From assembly GCA_949128115.1 (NCBI GenBank), contig OX421964.1, positions 44,556,601 to 44,620,600 on the forward strand: a stretch of DNA of 64,000 nucleotides, read 5' to 3'. This DNA comes from Anaspis maculata. Its lineage: Eukaryota; Arthropoda; Insecta; Coleoptera; Scraptiidae. How positions within the stretch are numbered: position 1 is the first letter of the stretch; each line of letters opens with the position of its first letter. A program made the position numbers and the translations under genes. The notes beneath the pieces are model-generated. The model made no database searches, was not told where the DNA came from, and was given only the letters and a program-made list of their open reading frames with translations. Positions 47,989 through 58,012 of the stretch are shown here, in pieces.

Positions 47989-48270
47989 TTAAAAATGCCA
48001 GTCCTTCAGACAATCCATCAGCACACCAAAATCGCCATTCTGAGTAACCATCCGAGTAAGGGAAACTTCATCTAAAAACCCTGCCCGTTGTCTTTGTCTC
48101 AAAAGTCCCTGACAGTTGAACAAAAGGTGTGGAATAGTGACTCGAACCTCATTGCAGTATAGACATCCTGGGGGCTCTTCTTTTGACAAAGTGAAGGAAT
48201 GTGTCATGATCGTGTCTCCGATTAGTACACGATTCAGAATGGACGGACGCCATAGGCTTTGATATCTCAT
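47989..48270 (-). pseudogene. LINE C-terminal (RNase H-downstream) fragment
   Basis: A 93-codon open frame with SILNRVLIGDTIMTHSFTLS, EEPPGCLYCNEVRVTIPHLL and FNCQGL. This is the familiar C-terminal block of jockey-like LINE polyproteins, usually written as L-RIGHTRLTHSYLL, PPxCxxC and T-HILLECP, and it keeps the C-x2-C...H...C zinc-binding pattern. Only this end is present; upstream sequence (above 48270) is too decayed to follow. The young BEL element landed about 190 bp downstream of its stop. Confidence 0.75.
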
Positions 48271-48289
48271 TAAAAGTTAAACGTCACCA

Positions 48290-50780
48290 ACTCCCCAAAT
48301 GAAATCTTGTCTTGTCTTGTGTAGTTAGTTCTCATTTCCAAACTTGATATCACGAGTCCGCTTCCATTTGATCGTCATAAGGTAATGATATAACTTGTTA
48401 CTTGAGTATACGTTCAACTCGACTGTGGTTCGTTCTGGTTGGCTAAGCAAATTTTCCAGTTTGATTTGTCATTGTAGGCTTGCCGCCTTTCCATCTAGTG
48501 TGGAAGTAACTTGGCCAAAGTTAAGGTTATGTTGCTTATTGAACTATGCCTTTACAATATGGAAATCTTGGAAAATTGACGTTGTAATAAGTAAAAATGC
48601 GACTAGGGGGGCGCAAAGACGTATTACTGTCATTCAAAGACCAAAACCGCACGTAACGCCTTTGATTTTGGCGGTGGCCAAGCAGGACCGAGAGGAACTC
48701 ATCCCGTTAACCTCCAAAATGAAAACAAATATCAAATTGAATATAGGTATTCACATCAATTTCGGTCCAATACGCAACTTATTATGACAGACCGCCGCGA
48801 AAGCCTTTGTTTTGCCAATAATTATTCTTCGTGGCTCGACGTGTTTTTCTCAGCTGGAACAGGCGAAAGGGCTGATGATACCAAAGGCTTCTTTCTTGGA
48901 GCGAAGAGTAGGAATTTTTTAGTTGAAAGCGTCGAAAAATCGAACTGGCTTCAAAAGTTGGAACTATCGTGTGATCAAATGAATTTCTGATTTAGGCAGG
49001 CTGTGCGTGCCCTAGCCTAAATGCAGATTTGCACGCCTGATTTCGACCAGGCCACAGCCTGTCTAAATTGGGAATTCAATTGATCACGCACTATATCTTT
49101 TGTTCATAACTTTGAACTTAAATTTGAATAGTCGACACCAAATTGTGACAAGAACCGGACCCTGTATCGGTAGCTATCCAACCTGGAACACCTCATCGCA
49201 TGCAAGCTCGGATTTTTCAAGAGATCATTATTCCAGAGCCGAACGCAGTATAAATATGCAGCAAAAACCAGCGACATCCGGCCCAAACACAAAAACAGCT
49301 TGAATCAACCTTAACAGCAAAGTTTCCGGTCCTAATGCTTCAAATTTTCCCGCAGGATAATTCCGCCTGGGGACCCGCCATAGCCATACCCAGGTCCTGC
49401 GGGGGCATCGAAAGTAAGCGGGCACAGTGGGTTCATTAGAGCATCCACGATGTAAATTAGGCCTTCAATTCGTATTAATTAAGTGCGGTGGGTACCCCCC
49501 GCAACACCCCCCCCTCAGCGTCCTTCGCCCGGTTCCCTTTTGCCAATAAAGCAGTCGAACGGACTGGGTTGTTGAGTAAATAGAGTTAGTCGCATGTCAT
49601 TCGACTACAACCCCCGACCCGTCTGCCCGTCTTCCCATACACCACCGCCAACGACAACTCCCCGAGCTTTCTGCGAGAGTCCTTGCCAAAGGGGTGATTT
49701 TGGATAGGTCCACCGGTCCGATCAAATCCTGCTCGCCTGGTAGATTGCCAGATAACACGTCGATCAGGTTTACAGCACGATGTGCAATGCACAAAAATTG
49801 AAGTTCGCTATACGAGCTGACGAGCTTGTGAAAAAGTCTAGCGAAATGTGGAAGAATCGATACAGCTGCGAGTTTCCGCGGGGGGTGGTTTCGAACGTAC
49901 AGGGGTGGTTTTGTCGGAATGGTAGAGCTGTCGCGAGCTTACGGAGTCTATCTATCAGGATGTCCTCGCGTCGTTCCCTGGCTTCAGCTCGTTATTTATG
50001 TATTTTAACGCCGACGTTCGGCCATTATTGACGCCTTAATGGCCGGATTTGTCCTTGCAAGCGCAACGTCACTGTTTGCAAACACTGATAAATAGAGCGG
50101 ACGCTATTTTTTTGGCAGCCGTTGGTCCTCATAGTTTGGCTTTTGTGTGTTATGTTTGATCAGTAGCTTTTGATCCTCGTTTTATTGGGACGTCGATGGT
50201 CGCCGGCGCAATGGCCGAAACAAAGCACGGTGCGACACGCGTTTCGGATTTAATTAAAATTATATTAAACTAATCAATGATTTATGCTTTGGACATTGCG
50301 ATGTCGGTATAAAATCCATTTCGCGGTGGAATGAAACCGGGTGCAGTAAATGTTTTGGACCGTTGGCTATGATACCGCGAATGAATTTTAAAACGTGCGA
50401 TCAATCGTACAATATTGATGTCGATGAATTTGCCATTACCATTTATGGAATTATTATGAGCAGTTACTTTTTTAACTACGAATTCCCTGGTGTAACTGAC
50501 CATAAGCTATACGGGAGACTTCAATGCCTCACAGTTGCATATACAGGGTGATTCACGACTAATGTGACATGGTTGAATGCCAGGTAGAGGACATTCTGCA
50601 ATAGGTATTTTGTTTGTAATGTGCAAACATGAATTGACGTTGGTACTTACTTGTAGCAGTCACAATGACACTTGATAAATTTGGTGCTATCAGACTGACA
50701 GATCGACGTCAATTTGAATTCGAAACGTTAGTTCTGTTGGTTGTAAAGTTATTGCGAACGTCCTAAACTACGAACGATTT
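48290..50780. other. Unassigned, partly single-copy-looking DNA
   Basis: No gene supported. GC-richer spots lie at about 49320-49520 and 49580-49790. A TATAAATA at 49250-49257 is a lone motif. A TACAGGGTGATTCACG at about 50543-50558 marks the end of a TACAGGGTG-type element. Confidence 0.35.
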
Positions 50781-50799
50781 GCAGTAGAATCACATCCCA

Positions 50800-51132
50800 G
50801 AAGAGAATTTCACTAATATTTATCCACAAAAGACCTCATACTTAATTTGCCGTTTTTCCAGAGGGTAGAACTCGTAAACTGTTGGTCCGATTCCAAAAAT
50901 CTCCTCCTCAAAAATTATTTCATTCTTTTCTTCAACTATGACTTGCAGCAAGACCTAAAATGAGTATTCCGTGGGGCTTAACGCATGTCGAAGTTTGCTC
51001 TGCAGGTTTTTTTTTACTACGGGATGTGCAATTTCTGTTTTGAGAAAATCACCGCCCAAGAACTGAAACCGCAGCGCATCATTTGAAAATAGGCCTACAC
51101 GACGCCCAATGCAATCTACCTAATCAATCAAC
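50800..51132 (+). repeat. Family C copy 3, left part
   Basis: Shares GTTGGTCCGATTCCAAAAAT, the GGGGCTTAACGCATGTCGAAGTTTG block region and CACGACGCCCAATGCAATCTAC with copies 1 and 2. It is interrupted at 51133 by a foldback and resumes at 53350. Confidence 0.7.
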
Positions 51133-51134
51133 TA

Positions 51135-53347
51135 CACTTCTGAGCAAAAGTTAAGGGCCACTTTTTCAAATGTGAATAACTCACAAACGCTTCTTTTGAT
51201 TTTGACGAATTTTCGCACAGAGATGGTCTTATGTGTTGTAAAGACAAGTGTGAAGTGGCGCACTTACCAATCCATAGGTTTGTGGAAGAGAGGTCTTCGA
51301 CTGTTCCTTTGCAGAAATGCGTAATTTTTAGTCAAATCAAAGCATTGGATTTTGGACAAAATGGAGGTTCATCCAATAAAAAACGTCTAGTTTGCTTTCT
51401 TACAATGTCCTTAAGCAAGTACCATGCTAAGTTTGTTCATTGACATCTTTCATCTTCAAATTTTGACCATCAATATCTTCTTATGGCTTAAACAATGTGT
51501 GAGGCACTACTTTGCGTGATTTTGGTTGCATACAGTTCAGTCGTGTATTTCTTGTGATTTTGCGTCAATGTTTTGTGATTTTGGCCACTCTTGAGCCTCA
51601 AAAACAATAAATCCTTTATGCAGACTGTTACTAAAGAACAAAAACAAGCGAAGAAAGCTCACAAAAATGTCAAAATCTTGAGCATTGACAAGAAATAAGT
51701 CATAATTTTCATCACATGCTGATGAAACACCTCTACAGTGACCAAAGAAGAAATGGTGAATTTCTTCAGTTCTTTTGGGGAAAAGACATTTACGGGGTGT
51801 CGCCAAGAGACCAAGCGCACAAGCGATGAGTGACAACCTTGATTGATCATTTGTCATCGATATTCGAGAGTTTGAATCCCTCCAACGCCATCAGGCTCTC
51901 TCGAATGCGAAGAAGTTGAAAAATTAACTTCAAGTTTGTTGCGCTGCACTGAGTGAACCCAAGGACGGAAATGGATGATGGCCATACTCAGAGATATGCA
52001 TAAGCCTTGTGTTCAAGAGTAGAAACCACCAAGAGCATCAGACGTCGCGAACATTTGAAAATCGGTGTTTGTTTGAACCTCTGCAGTGTGAAAAACAGCT
52101 AAAATCGAATAAGTTCTCATTCGGGATTGTTCGTCTTTCGTAATTGTACAGGGCCTGGTCAAAAACCACAAACGTAAAACACGTATCTCCCTGACAGGAA
52201 ACGACTAGCGCGGTCGTGTATGATGTCTCCATCGTCGTGGACATCGGTTTCATGCAGATTGCATTCCACTCAGAATTCCGAATGGAGGTGGCTCTATCAT
52301 GGTGTGAGCAGGAATCTTTTTGATCAGTTCCTGTACAATTACAAAAAAGACGACAGTTCCGATTGAGAACGTCATTTGATTTGAGCTGTTTTTCACACTG
52401 CAGAGGTTTAACAAACATCGATTTTAAATTTTTGCGTCGCCAGATGCTCTTGGTGGTTTCTGCATTCAAACACAAGGCTTATACACATCTCTGAGTATGG
52501 CCATCATCCATATCCGTTCGTGGGTGCACTCAGTGCAGAGCAACAAACTTGAAGTTAATTTTTCAACATCTTCGCATTCGAAAGGGCCTGATGGCGTTAA
52601 AGTGATTTAAACTCTTGAATATTGATGGCAAATGATCAATCAAGGTTGTCACTCATCGTTTTTGCGCTTGGCCTCTTGGCGACACCCCGTAAATGTCTTC
52701 TCTCCAAAAGAACTGAAGAAATTCATCATTTCTTCTTTGGTCACTGTAGAGGTGTTTTATCGGCATGTGATGAAAATTATGACTTATTTCTTGTCAATGC
52801 TCAAGATTTTGACATTGTTGTGAGCTTTTTTCTCTTGTTTTTGTTCTTTAGTAACAGTCTGCATAAAGGATTTATTGTTTTTGAATCTCAAGAAAGGCCA
52901 AAATCACAAAACGTGGACGCAAAATCACAAGAAATACACGACTGAACTGTATGTAACCAAAATCACGCAAAGTAGTGCCTCACACATTGTTTAAGCCATA
53001 AGAAGAGATTGATGGTCAAAATTTGAAGATGGAAGATGTCAATGGACAAACTTAGCATGGTACTTGCTTGAGAACATTGTAACAAAGCAAACTAGACGTT
53101 TTTTATTGGATGAAGCTCCATTTTGTCCAAAATCCAATGCTTTGATTTCACTAAAAATTACGCATTTCTGCAAAGCAACAGTCGGAGACCTCTCTACCAC
53201 AAACCTATGGATTGGTGAGTGCGCCACTTCACACTTGTCTTTACAACACATAAGACCACCTCTGTGCGAAAATTCGTCAAAATCAAAATAAGCGTTTGTG
53301 AGTTATTCACATTTGAAAAAGTGGCCCTTAACTTTTGCTCAGAAGTG
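51135..53347. mobile_element. Long foldback (2.2 kb) of Tc1/mariner type, TA-flanked
   Basis: The whole element is an inverted repeat. CACTTCTGAGCAAAAGTTAA begins both ends, arms run about 1.02 kb each (51135 to about 52160 and about 52330-53347), and a loop of about 170 bp remains. The outer halves of the arms look about 95% identical; the inner parts are more diverged. TA flanks it (51133-51134, 53348-53349), splitting a family C copy cleanly. The loop encodes PNGGGSIMV-stop-AGI (about 52278-52310), which fits the Tc1/mariner transposase GGGS-MVWGGI motif with Trp changed to TGA. Mirror-image frames of about 107 codons in the arms carry no known motif. Confidence 0.88.
52275..52330 (+). pseudogene. 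Transposase scrap in the foldback loop
   Basis: The loop reads IPNGGGSIMV, a TGA, then AGI. The pattern GGGSxMVWxGI is a well-known block of Tc1/mariner DDE transposases, between the first and second catalytic Asp. Only this block is clear; flanking codons do not align confidently. It suggests that the foldback grew from an autonomous element by arm duplication and loss of most of the gene. Confidence 0.5.
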
Positions 53348-53349
53348 TA

Positions 53350-53830
53350 TATTAGTTGAAATTTTTCAAAAAAAGTTGATCCCTCAGCAGAAAAGAACGT
53401 CTGAGATGAGTTCTGCACCAAACGCGGGTCGTCCTGGTCAATACCAGGGTGAGCGGCCGACTTGACTAGTAACAGCCCGAAAAAAAAAATCGTAGCGCCC
53501 GATTGAACAATGGTGGAAAACTCCAACTGCAGACTTATTTTTGTTTATTTGTTGTGTTGGTTTCCGCCACATTTGGTGCCAATCCATTGGATAGATCTTG
53601 AATAATTAAATGTCAAATGTTTTTAACTTTGACATTTTTCAATACTTGACAGATAACAGAATATAGCGAAAAACTATTAACTGTTCTGGATACAGTTTTT
53701 TGAGGTCTTTCAAATGACATTGGAAGTCAAGTTCTGTGAGATATGACTCCTGTCATTTTTGATAGACACTTCTGTTTGACAGATGGCAGGCTAAAAACTG
53801 ATCGGTTCATTCCATGTCATACAAAATACT
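53350..53830 (+). repeat. Family C copy 3, right part
   Basis: Resumes with TTTTTCAAAAAAAGTTGATCC and continues through GTAGCGCCCGATTG, AACTGCAGACTTA, TTGACAGATAACAG and GTTTGACAGATGGCAG, the same order as copy 1. Confidence 0.7.
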
Positions 53831-53904
53831 TGGATATAACTATGAAAAATATGTTGGACCAGGCTATGCATACTATACAATGCTCAGACAATTAGGAAGA
53901 AATC

Positions 53905-54242
53905 TGTTGTGGGTGACACAAAACTTTCCCGGCTAGTATCCAGGAGCCTACAAAAATTCTTTTGAAGACGTCCGTTCAGGAAGATGACAGAATTCAAGAA
54001 AAAGATTGAAACAAATTTCTAAATTTTTGGAAGAAAGTTTAAGAAAATCCCATATTTCCGGTAAAACCTCAAATGTTTTCCAAATCTCATTGTAAACAGC
54101 GTCAATTGAAGGCATCATTTTAAGTTTCATCCTCCAAGTCCGCGTGGTCTCATTTTGAACTTGAAAACTCGCGAGAAAATCAGGAAAAGAATTTGTTGGC
54201 AAATTTTCATGAACCAGTTATCGGTTCACGGGATGAAAACTT
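53905..54242 (+). repeat. Family C copy 4, 5' part only
   Basis: Begins ATCTGTTGTGGGTGACACAA and follows copies 1 and 2 through AAAACCTCAAATGTTTTCC and GAACCAGTTATCGGTTCACGG, then stops at another repeat. Confidence 0.65.
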
Positions 54243-54244
54243 AA

Positions 54245-55640
54245 GAATTTGCAATTGGCCATAATATAGGGGAGAAACGAGCAAACTGTTGTAGTGTGGC
54301 CAAGATATTCGGATGAAATTCGGTAGTACAATAGAAAGTAGGATCAGAAAATGCCATGTATACTGCCACCGTCCTTGCCCGCTATATTCGAAAATACGAC
54401 AGTCAACTATTTTTCTCTTTATGGCCGCCACCTTGAATTCGCTCATTATTGAATAACTGGGAAATCAATTGGCGAAACAAATCATGGTCTTAAGAAATAA
54501 ACTAAATGCAAAAAAAACTGTACTCAACGAGCAACTTCTCTTTAACCGACCTAAAAGAGCTGTTGGACTGTTGGACACACTTTCACGAGTTTCACAGAGC
54601 TTTGGCGCCTACCATGGTCAAAATGACCATTGGATGGATGAAGGAGAAGGGGGGTGTTCAAAATTATCCTCCATCTTTTTTGAAATGAGATACAGAACCA
54701 TTTTGATTCAAGTTCAGTCTTTCCTGCAATAGTCTGAAAATATTGTTACGAGCGGTGATTTCCGTGCATTCTGATATACACGCAATATTTCTAGACTCTT
54801 CTATTAGGTCGCAGTGTACACATGCGGAGAAGCTCCGGAGATTCCCAGAGTATACGTGATAGCTTGGCATTGGAACACATGGGGAGATTTCAACGCTCGA
54901 TCAAGACACATCTGTCCATTTTGGTGGAGGTGCGATATTCCAGAACACACGCAAAGCACGCAAAAGTAGTGGAATTATTCGGGAGTGGCCCAGAAAATCA
55001 TATGCCGGGTCACTGTAGAATCTCCTGGAGAACGCATGGAACGTTTGAGATGAATTAGTCAGACCTATAAATATAAAGCATCAATCATCGGCTCACGAGT
55101 AGTATTGAATTGGCGATAGACGGCGGACAGAAAGCGAAGTAGTAACCTGCGATATTCCAAGTAGATGATTGTTGGCGTGTACTTATGGTAGTACGCAGTT
55201 ATAAACAATGTGCGTTCTAAAACGATCGCCTCAATTATAAACGAACCCGTACGCGAAATACGTAACCATATTCTGAAAAAATGGGTAGTTCACTATAAAA
55301 TTTCGGGCAGATTGTAAAATTTCATTGGTGTTGATAATAAAAAAAAATAAAAAATTTCAGACTTTGAAATAGCCGGGATTATAGTCAATGGAGAAGGATT
55401 CACTTACTGAGAATAATTATTTTTGCATAAAGATTATTACCTATGACCATTATTATAAGTACAGTTGAATTCCTCACTTATTCAATAATGATTGACTTAA
55501 AGATGGCGGCCATGAGAAGAAAAAAGTTGACTGTCATATTTTCGAAGATAGTGGACAGAGACGATGGCAACACACAGCATTTCATTCTTGACTTTACTCT
55601 TCAAAGGCCTATTGAATTTCACTAAAATCACTAATTTATG
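54245..55640. repeat. Diverged inverted-repeat pair related to foldback D
   Basis: About 54290-54460 and 55455-55625 are inverted relatives sharing TTATTCAATAATGA, AAGATGGCGGCCAT (or GGTGGCGGCCAT) and TTGACTGTCRTATTTTCGAA blocks, which also occur in the D arms. About 1 kb of unassigned sequence lies between them. Ends and target duplications are not clear. Confidence 0.5.
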
Positions 55641-55644
55641 GAAA

Positions 55645-56155
55645 AATGTGAATTTTCATGAAATTGACCACTAATTTCGAAATTTTCTAAAAACCGCTGA
55701 AGATATGTATGAAGACGAGGTTTGTTTTATCTTAACAAACATTAAATTGTGAATCTACGCTGTGACTTTCATGACTCACACTTTTTTGGTTCAGGAGTTG
55801 AAATTTTGAAATTATTGAACACCCTGTATACAACGTCTGCAAGTGGACTTAACGTGGCATCACTTCTTGGAAGTTGCTCAGGGGCCTAATGAGAATTCTG
55901 TGACAAATCTCACCGCTTGATCATTTTTTGCAAGGTTGTAGCCCGTAACGTCCGGACTAACTGTGATTCCGGTGATTTCTGTTTGAGCCTCTGGAAGATG
56001 GGCAACCCGCTGTCACAATTCATCGCCAAGTCGACCTTTGCCTCAAATTAGTAAATGTCAAGTAGGGGACCAATCCCGGCCCATAGAAGTCACCGAAATT
56101 TGTTGAAGTTTTAAAATATTCTTTTGTTAGGTAGACAACTCGCTATACCTCTGCT
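55645..56155. other. Unassigned DNA
   Basis: A CACCCTGTATACAAC motif at about 55820-55835 marks a TACAGGGTG-type end. Nothing else supported. Confidence 0.35.
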
Positions 56156-56159
56156 TTCC

Positions 56160-56350
56160 CAAGACGGCCCACGGCGCAGGTGGTTGTGCAGCCGCCTGCG
56201 GCCCCGGGAGCCCCAGGTTCGATTCCCAAACGAAGTCTGGACGTTTGTGCTGTCTTAATTTGCAATTTTTCACTGTTTTTGAGGTTTACAAATAAAGGGA
56301 AAAACTCTCATGGCCAATGTAGGCCGATGAAGAGAAAAAACAAATATTTT
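56160..56350 (+). mobile_element. Second tRNA-derived SINE-like insert
   Basis: A tRNA-like head with A-box-like GGCGCAGGTGGTTG (about 56173-56187) and B box AGGTTCGATTCCC (56215-56227) is followed by a body and a tail CCAATGTAGGCCGATGAAGA plus A-rich sequence. The AGGCCGA-GA tail block is shared with the SINE at 6058-6399 though the heads differ, which would fit mobilisation by the same LINE partner. A target duplication was not found. Confidence 0.5.
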
Positions 56351-56504
56351 GAAAAAGGTATATTTACCTATGCTTTCCTGGGTTTGCAACCTTGTTTCCA
56401 CTTCTTAAGAGTCTAGCGGTATGTACTACAACCGAACTATGCCAAGTCTGAATGCTCTAGAATAAAATCAAGGTAGGTCTTAATATCGTCCATGTACTAA
56501 CCGC

Positions 56505-56885
56505 CGTATTATTGGTCCGATTCCAAAAATTTCCCTCCCCAAAAATTAATTTACTTTTTTCTCCAACTAGAGAAACACTATCATCTGTTCTGAATATAGT
56601 TTTTCAGGAGCTTTCAAGTGACATATTGTAAGTCGAGTTCCGTAAGATATCTGACATCCAAAAACTAATGGGCTCATTTCGTCAAACCATGTCTGCGTAC
56701 TAAATTTCAAATCGATCGTTTCAACGGTTCGGCAGTTAGCGTGGGAGATTACAAATATACGCACACCCACATCCAGACAGACACACCGACATCATTCTGG
56801 AAACGGTCTCAATCATCTTGGGGGACCTCAAAACGAATCTCGAAATAAATATCCGTCGAGATCTCAAAACTTTGTTCACCTTTTG
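56505..56885 (+). repeat. Family C copy 5, internally deleted
   Basis: Starts TATTGGTCCGATTCCAAAAA, then jumps to CTGTTCTGAATATAGTTTTTCA, CGGTTCGGCAGTTAGCGTG, CAGACAGACACACCGACATC and a GGGGGACCTCAAAACG end, so about 700 bp of the family is missing. Confidence 0.65.
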
Positions 56886-56955
56886 TTTTGTTTTTTTTTC
56901 TCTTTGAGTTTGAGTGGAAGTTATTCCAAAATAAACAAGTTTCTTCTCGGCTCTA

Positions 56956-58010
56956 TACAGGGTGATTCACCACCAAATGGACATAGCCTAAGAGTAGGTC
57001 CAGTTTTTCCAAGCGAATCAGGATCTGATTTTGAAATTCTTCTAACGCTGTTCGTTTCGAAGCTACAGGGTGATTCATGTATTTCGTATAATTTTTTAAC
57101 AAGCCATAACTTCAGAACGACCGGATGAATTGGATTGGAATTTTGTGTGTTGATTCTTCTATCGATATCTGACACATCGCCCTTGAAGGGCAAATGTTCA
57201 AATTTTCAAGGGCCGGCCTTGAAAAAAACTTTCAAAGCTTTTTAAAGAAAAAAGACACTTTGTACCTATGCATAGTATTCAAAATTCATTTCCATGTTCA
57301 GAAACTACATGAAACATGCTATCGAAATCGCAAAAAAATTGCTTAGCACCATTAAGCTGTCAAAAGAAAATTGATGATCCTGATGATTTTGGAGGTTAGA
57401 ATTTTTTGTGAATTAATATTCTCAAATATTCACAAATCATCTATCATGGAAATTTTTTGTCACTGAGAAAACGAGAAAAATGTCATTTTTATTTTCCTGA
57501 CGAGACGTCTAAAATTCAGGGCCATAATAGATCATTTGCCAATATTTGAAAATAACAATTTACAAAAAATCCTAACCTCGAAAATCATTACAATTATCAA
57601 AATTTTCTTGACAGCTCAATGGTGCCAAGCAGTTTTTTTTTGCAATATTATTAGCATGTTTCATGTAGTTTCTGACTTTTGGAATTAATTTCAAAAAATA
57701 TGCATGCAGAATGTCTTTTTTGAAAAAAAACTTTGTAGTTTATTTTTACAAGGCCGGCCCTGGGAGCTTCAAACTGTTTTAAAGGACGATGTGTCAGATA
57801 TAAATAGGAGAATCGACCCACAAAATTTCAATCCAATCCATTCGGTCGTTCTGAAGATACGACTTGTCAAAAAATTCGACAAAATACATGAATCACCCTG
57901 TAACTTTGAAACAAACAGGGTTAGAAAAATTCCAAAGCTAGATCCTGGTTTGTCTAAAAAAACTGGACCTACCCTTAGGCTTTGTCCATTTGGTGGTAAA
58001 TCACCCAGTA
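56956..58010. mobile_element. Foldback with TACAGGGTGATTC ends (1055 bp), TA-flanked
   Basis: TACAGGGTGATTCACCACC (left) mirrors GGTGGTAAATCACCCAGTA (right). The arms continue through AAATGGACATAGCCTAAGAG, CTACAGGGTGATTCATG against CATGAATCACCCTGTA, GACACATCGCCC against AGGACGATGTGTC, and GGGCCGGCCTTG against AAGGCCGGCCCT, meeting near 57480. TA flanks both ends (56954-56955, 58011-58012). Frames in the arms are mirror images of each other and have no motif. Confidence 0.82.
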
Positions 58011-58012
58011 TA

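Noticed and set aside
51537..52945. Mirror-image frames of about 107 codons in the foldback arms
   Set aside because: They are conserved only because the arms are copies of each other. No domain and no start context.
56165..56235. tRNA gene
   Set aside because: Same reasoning: B box and partial arms only, then a non-tRNA body and an A-rich tail.
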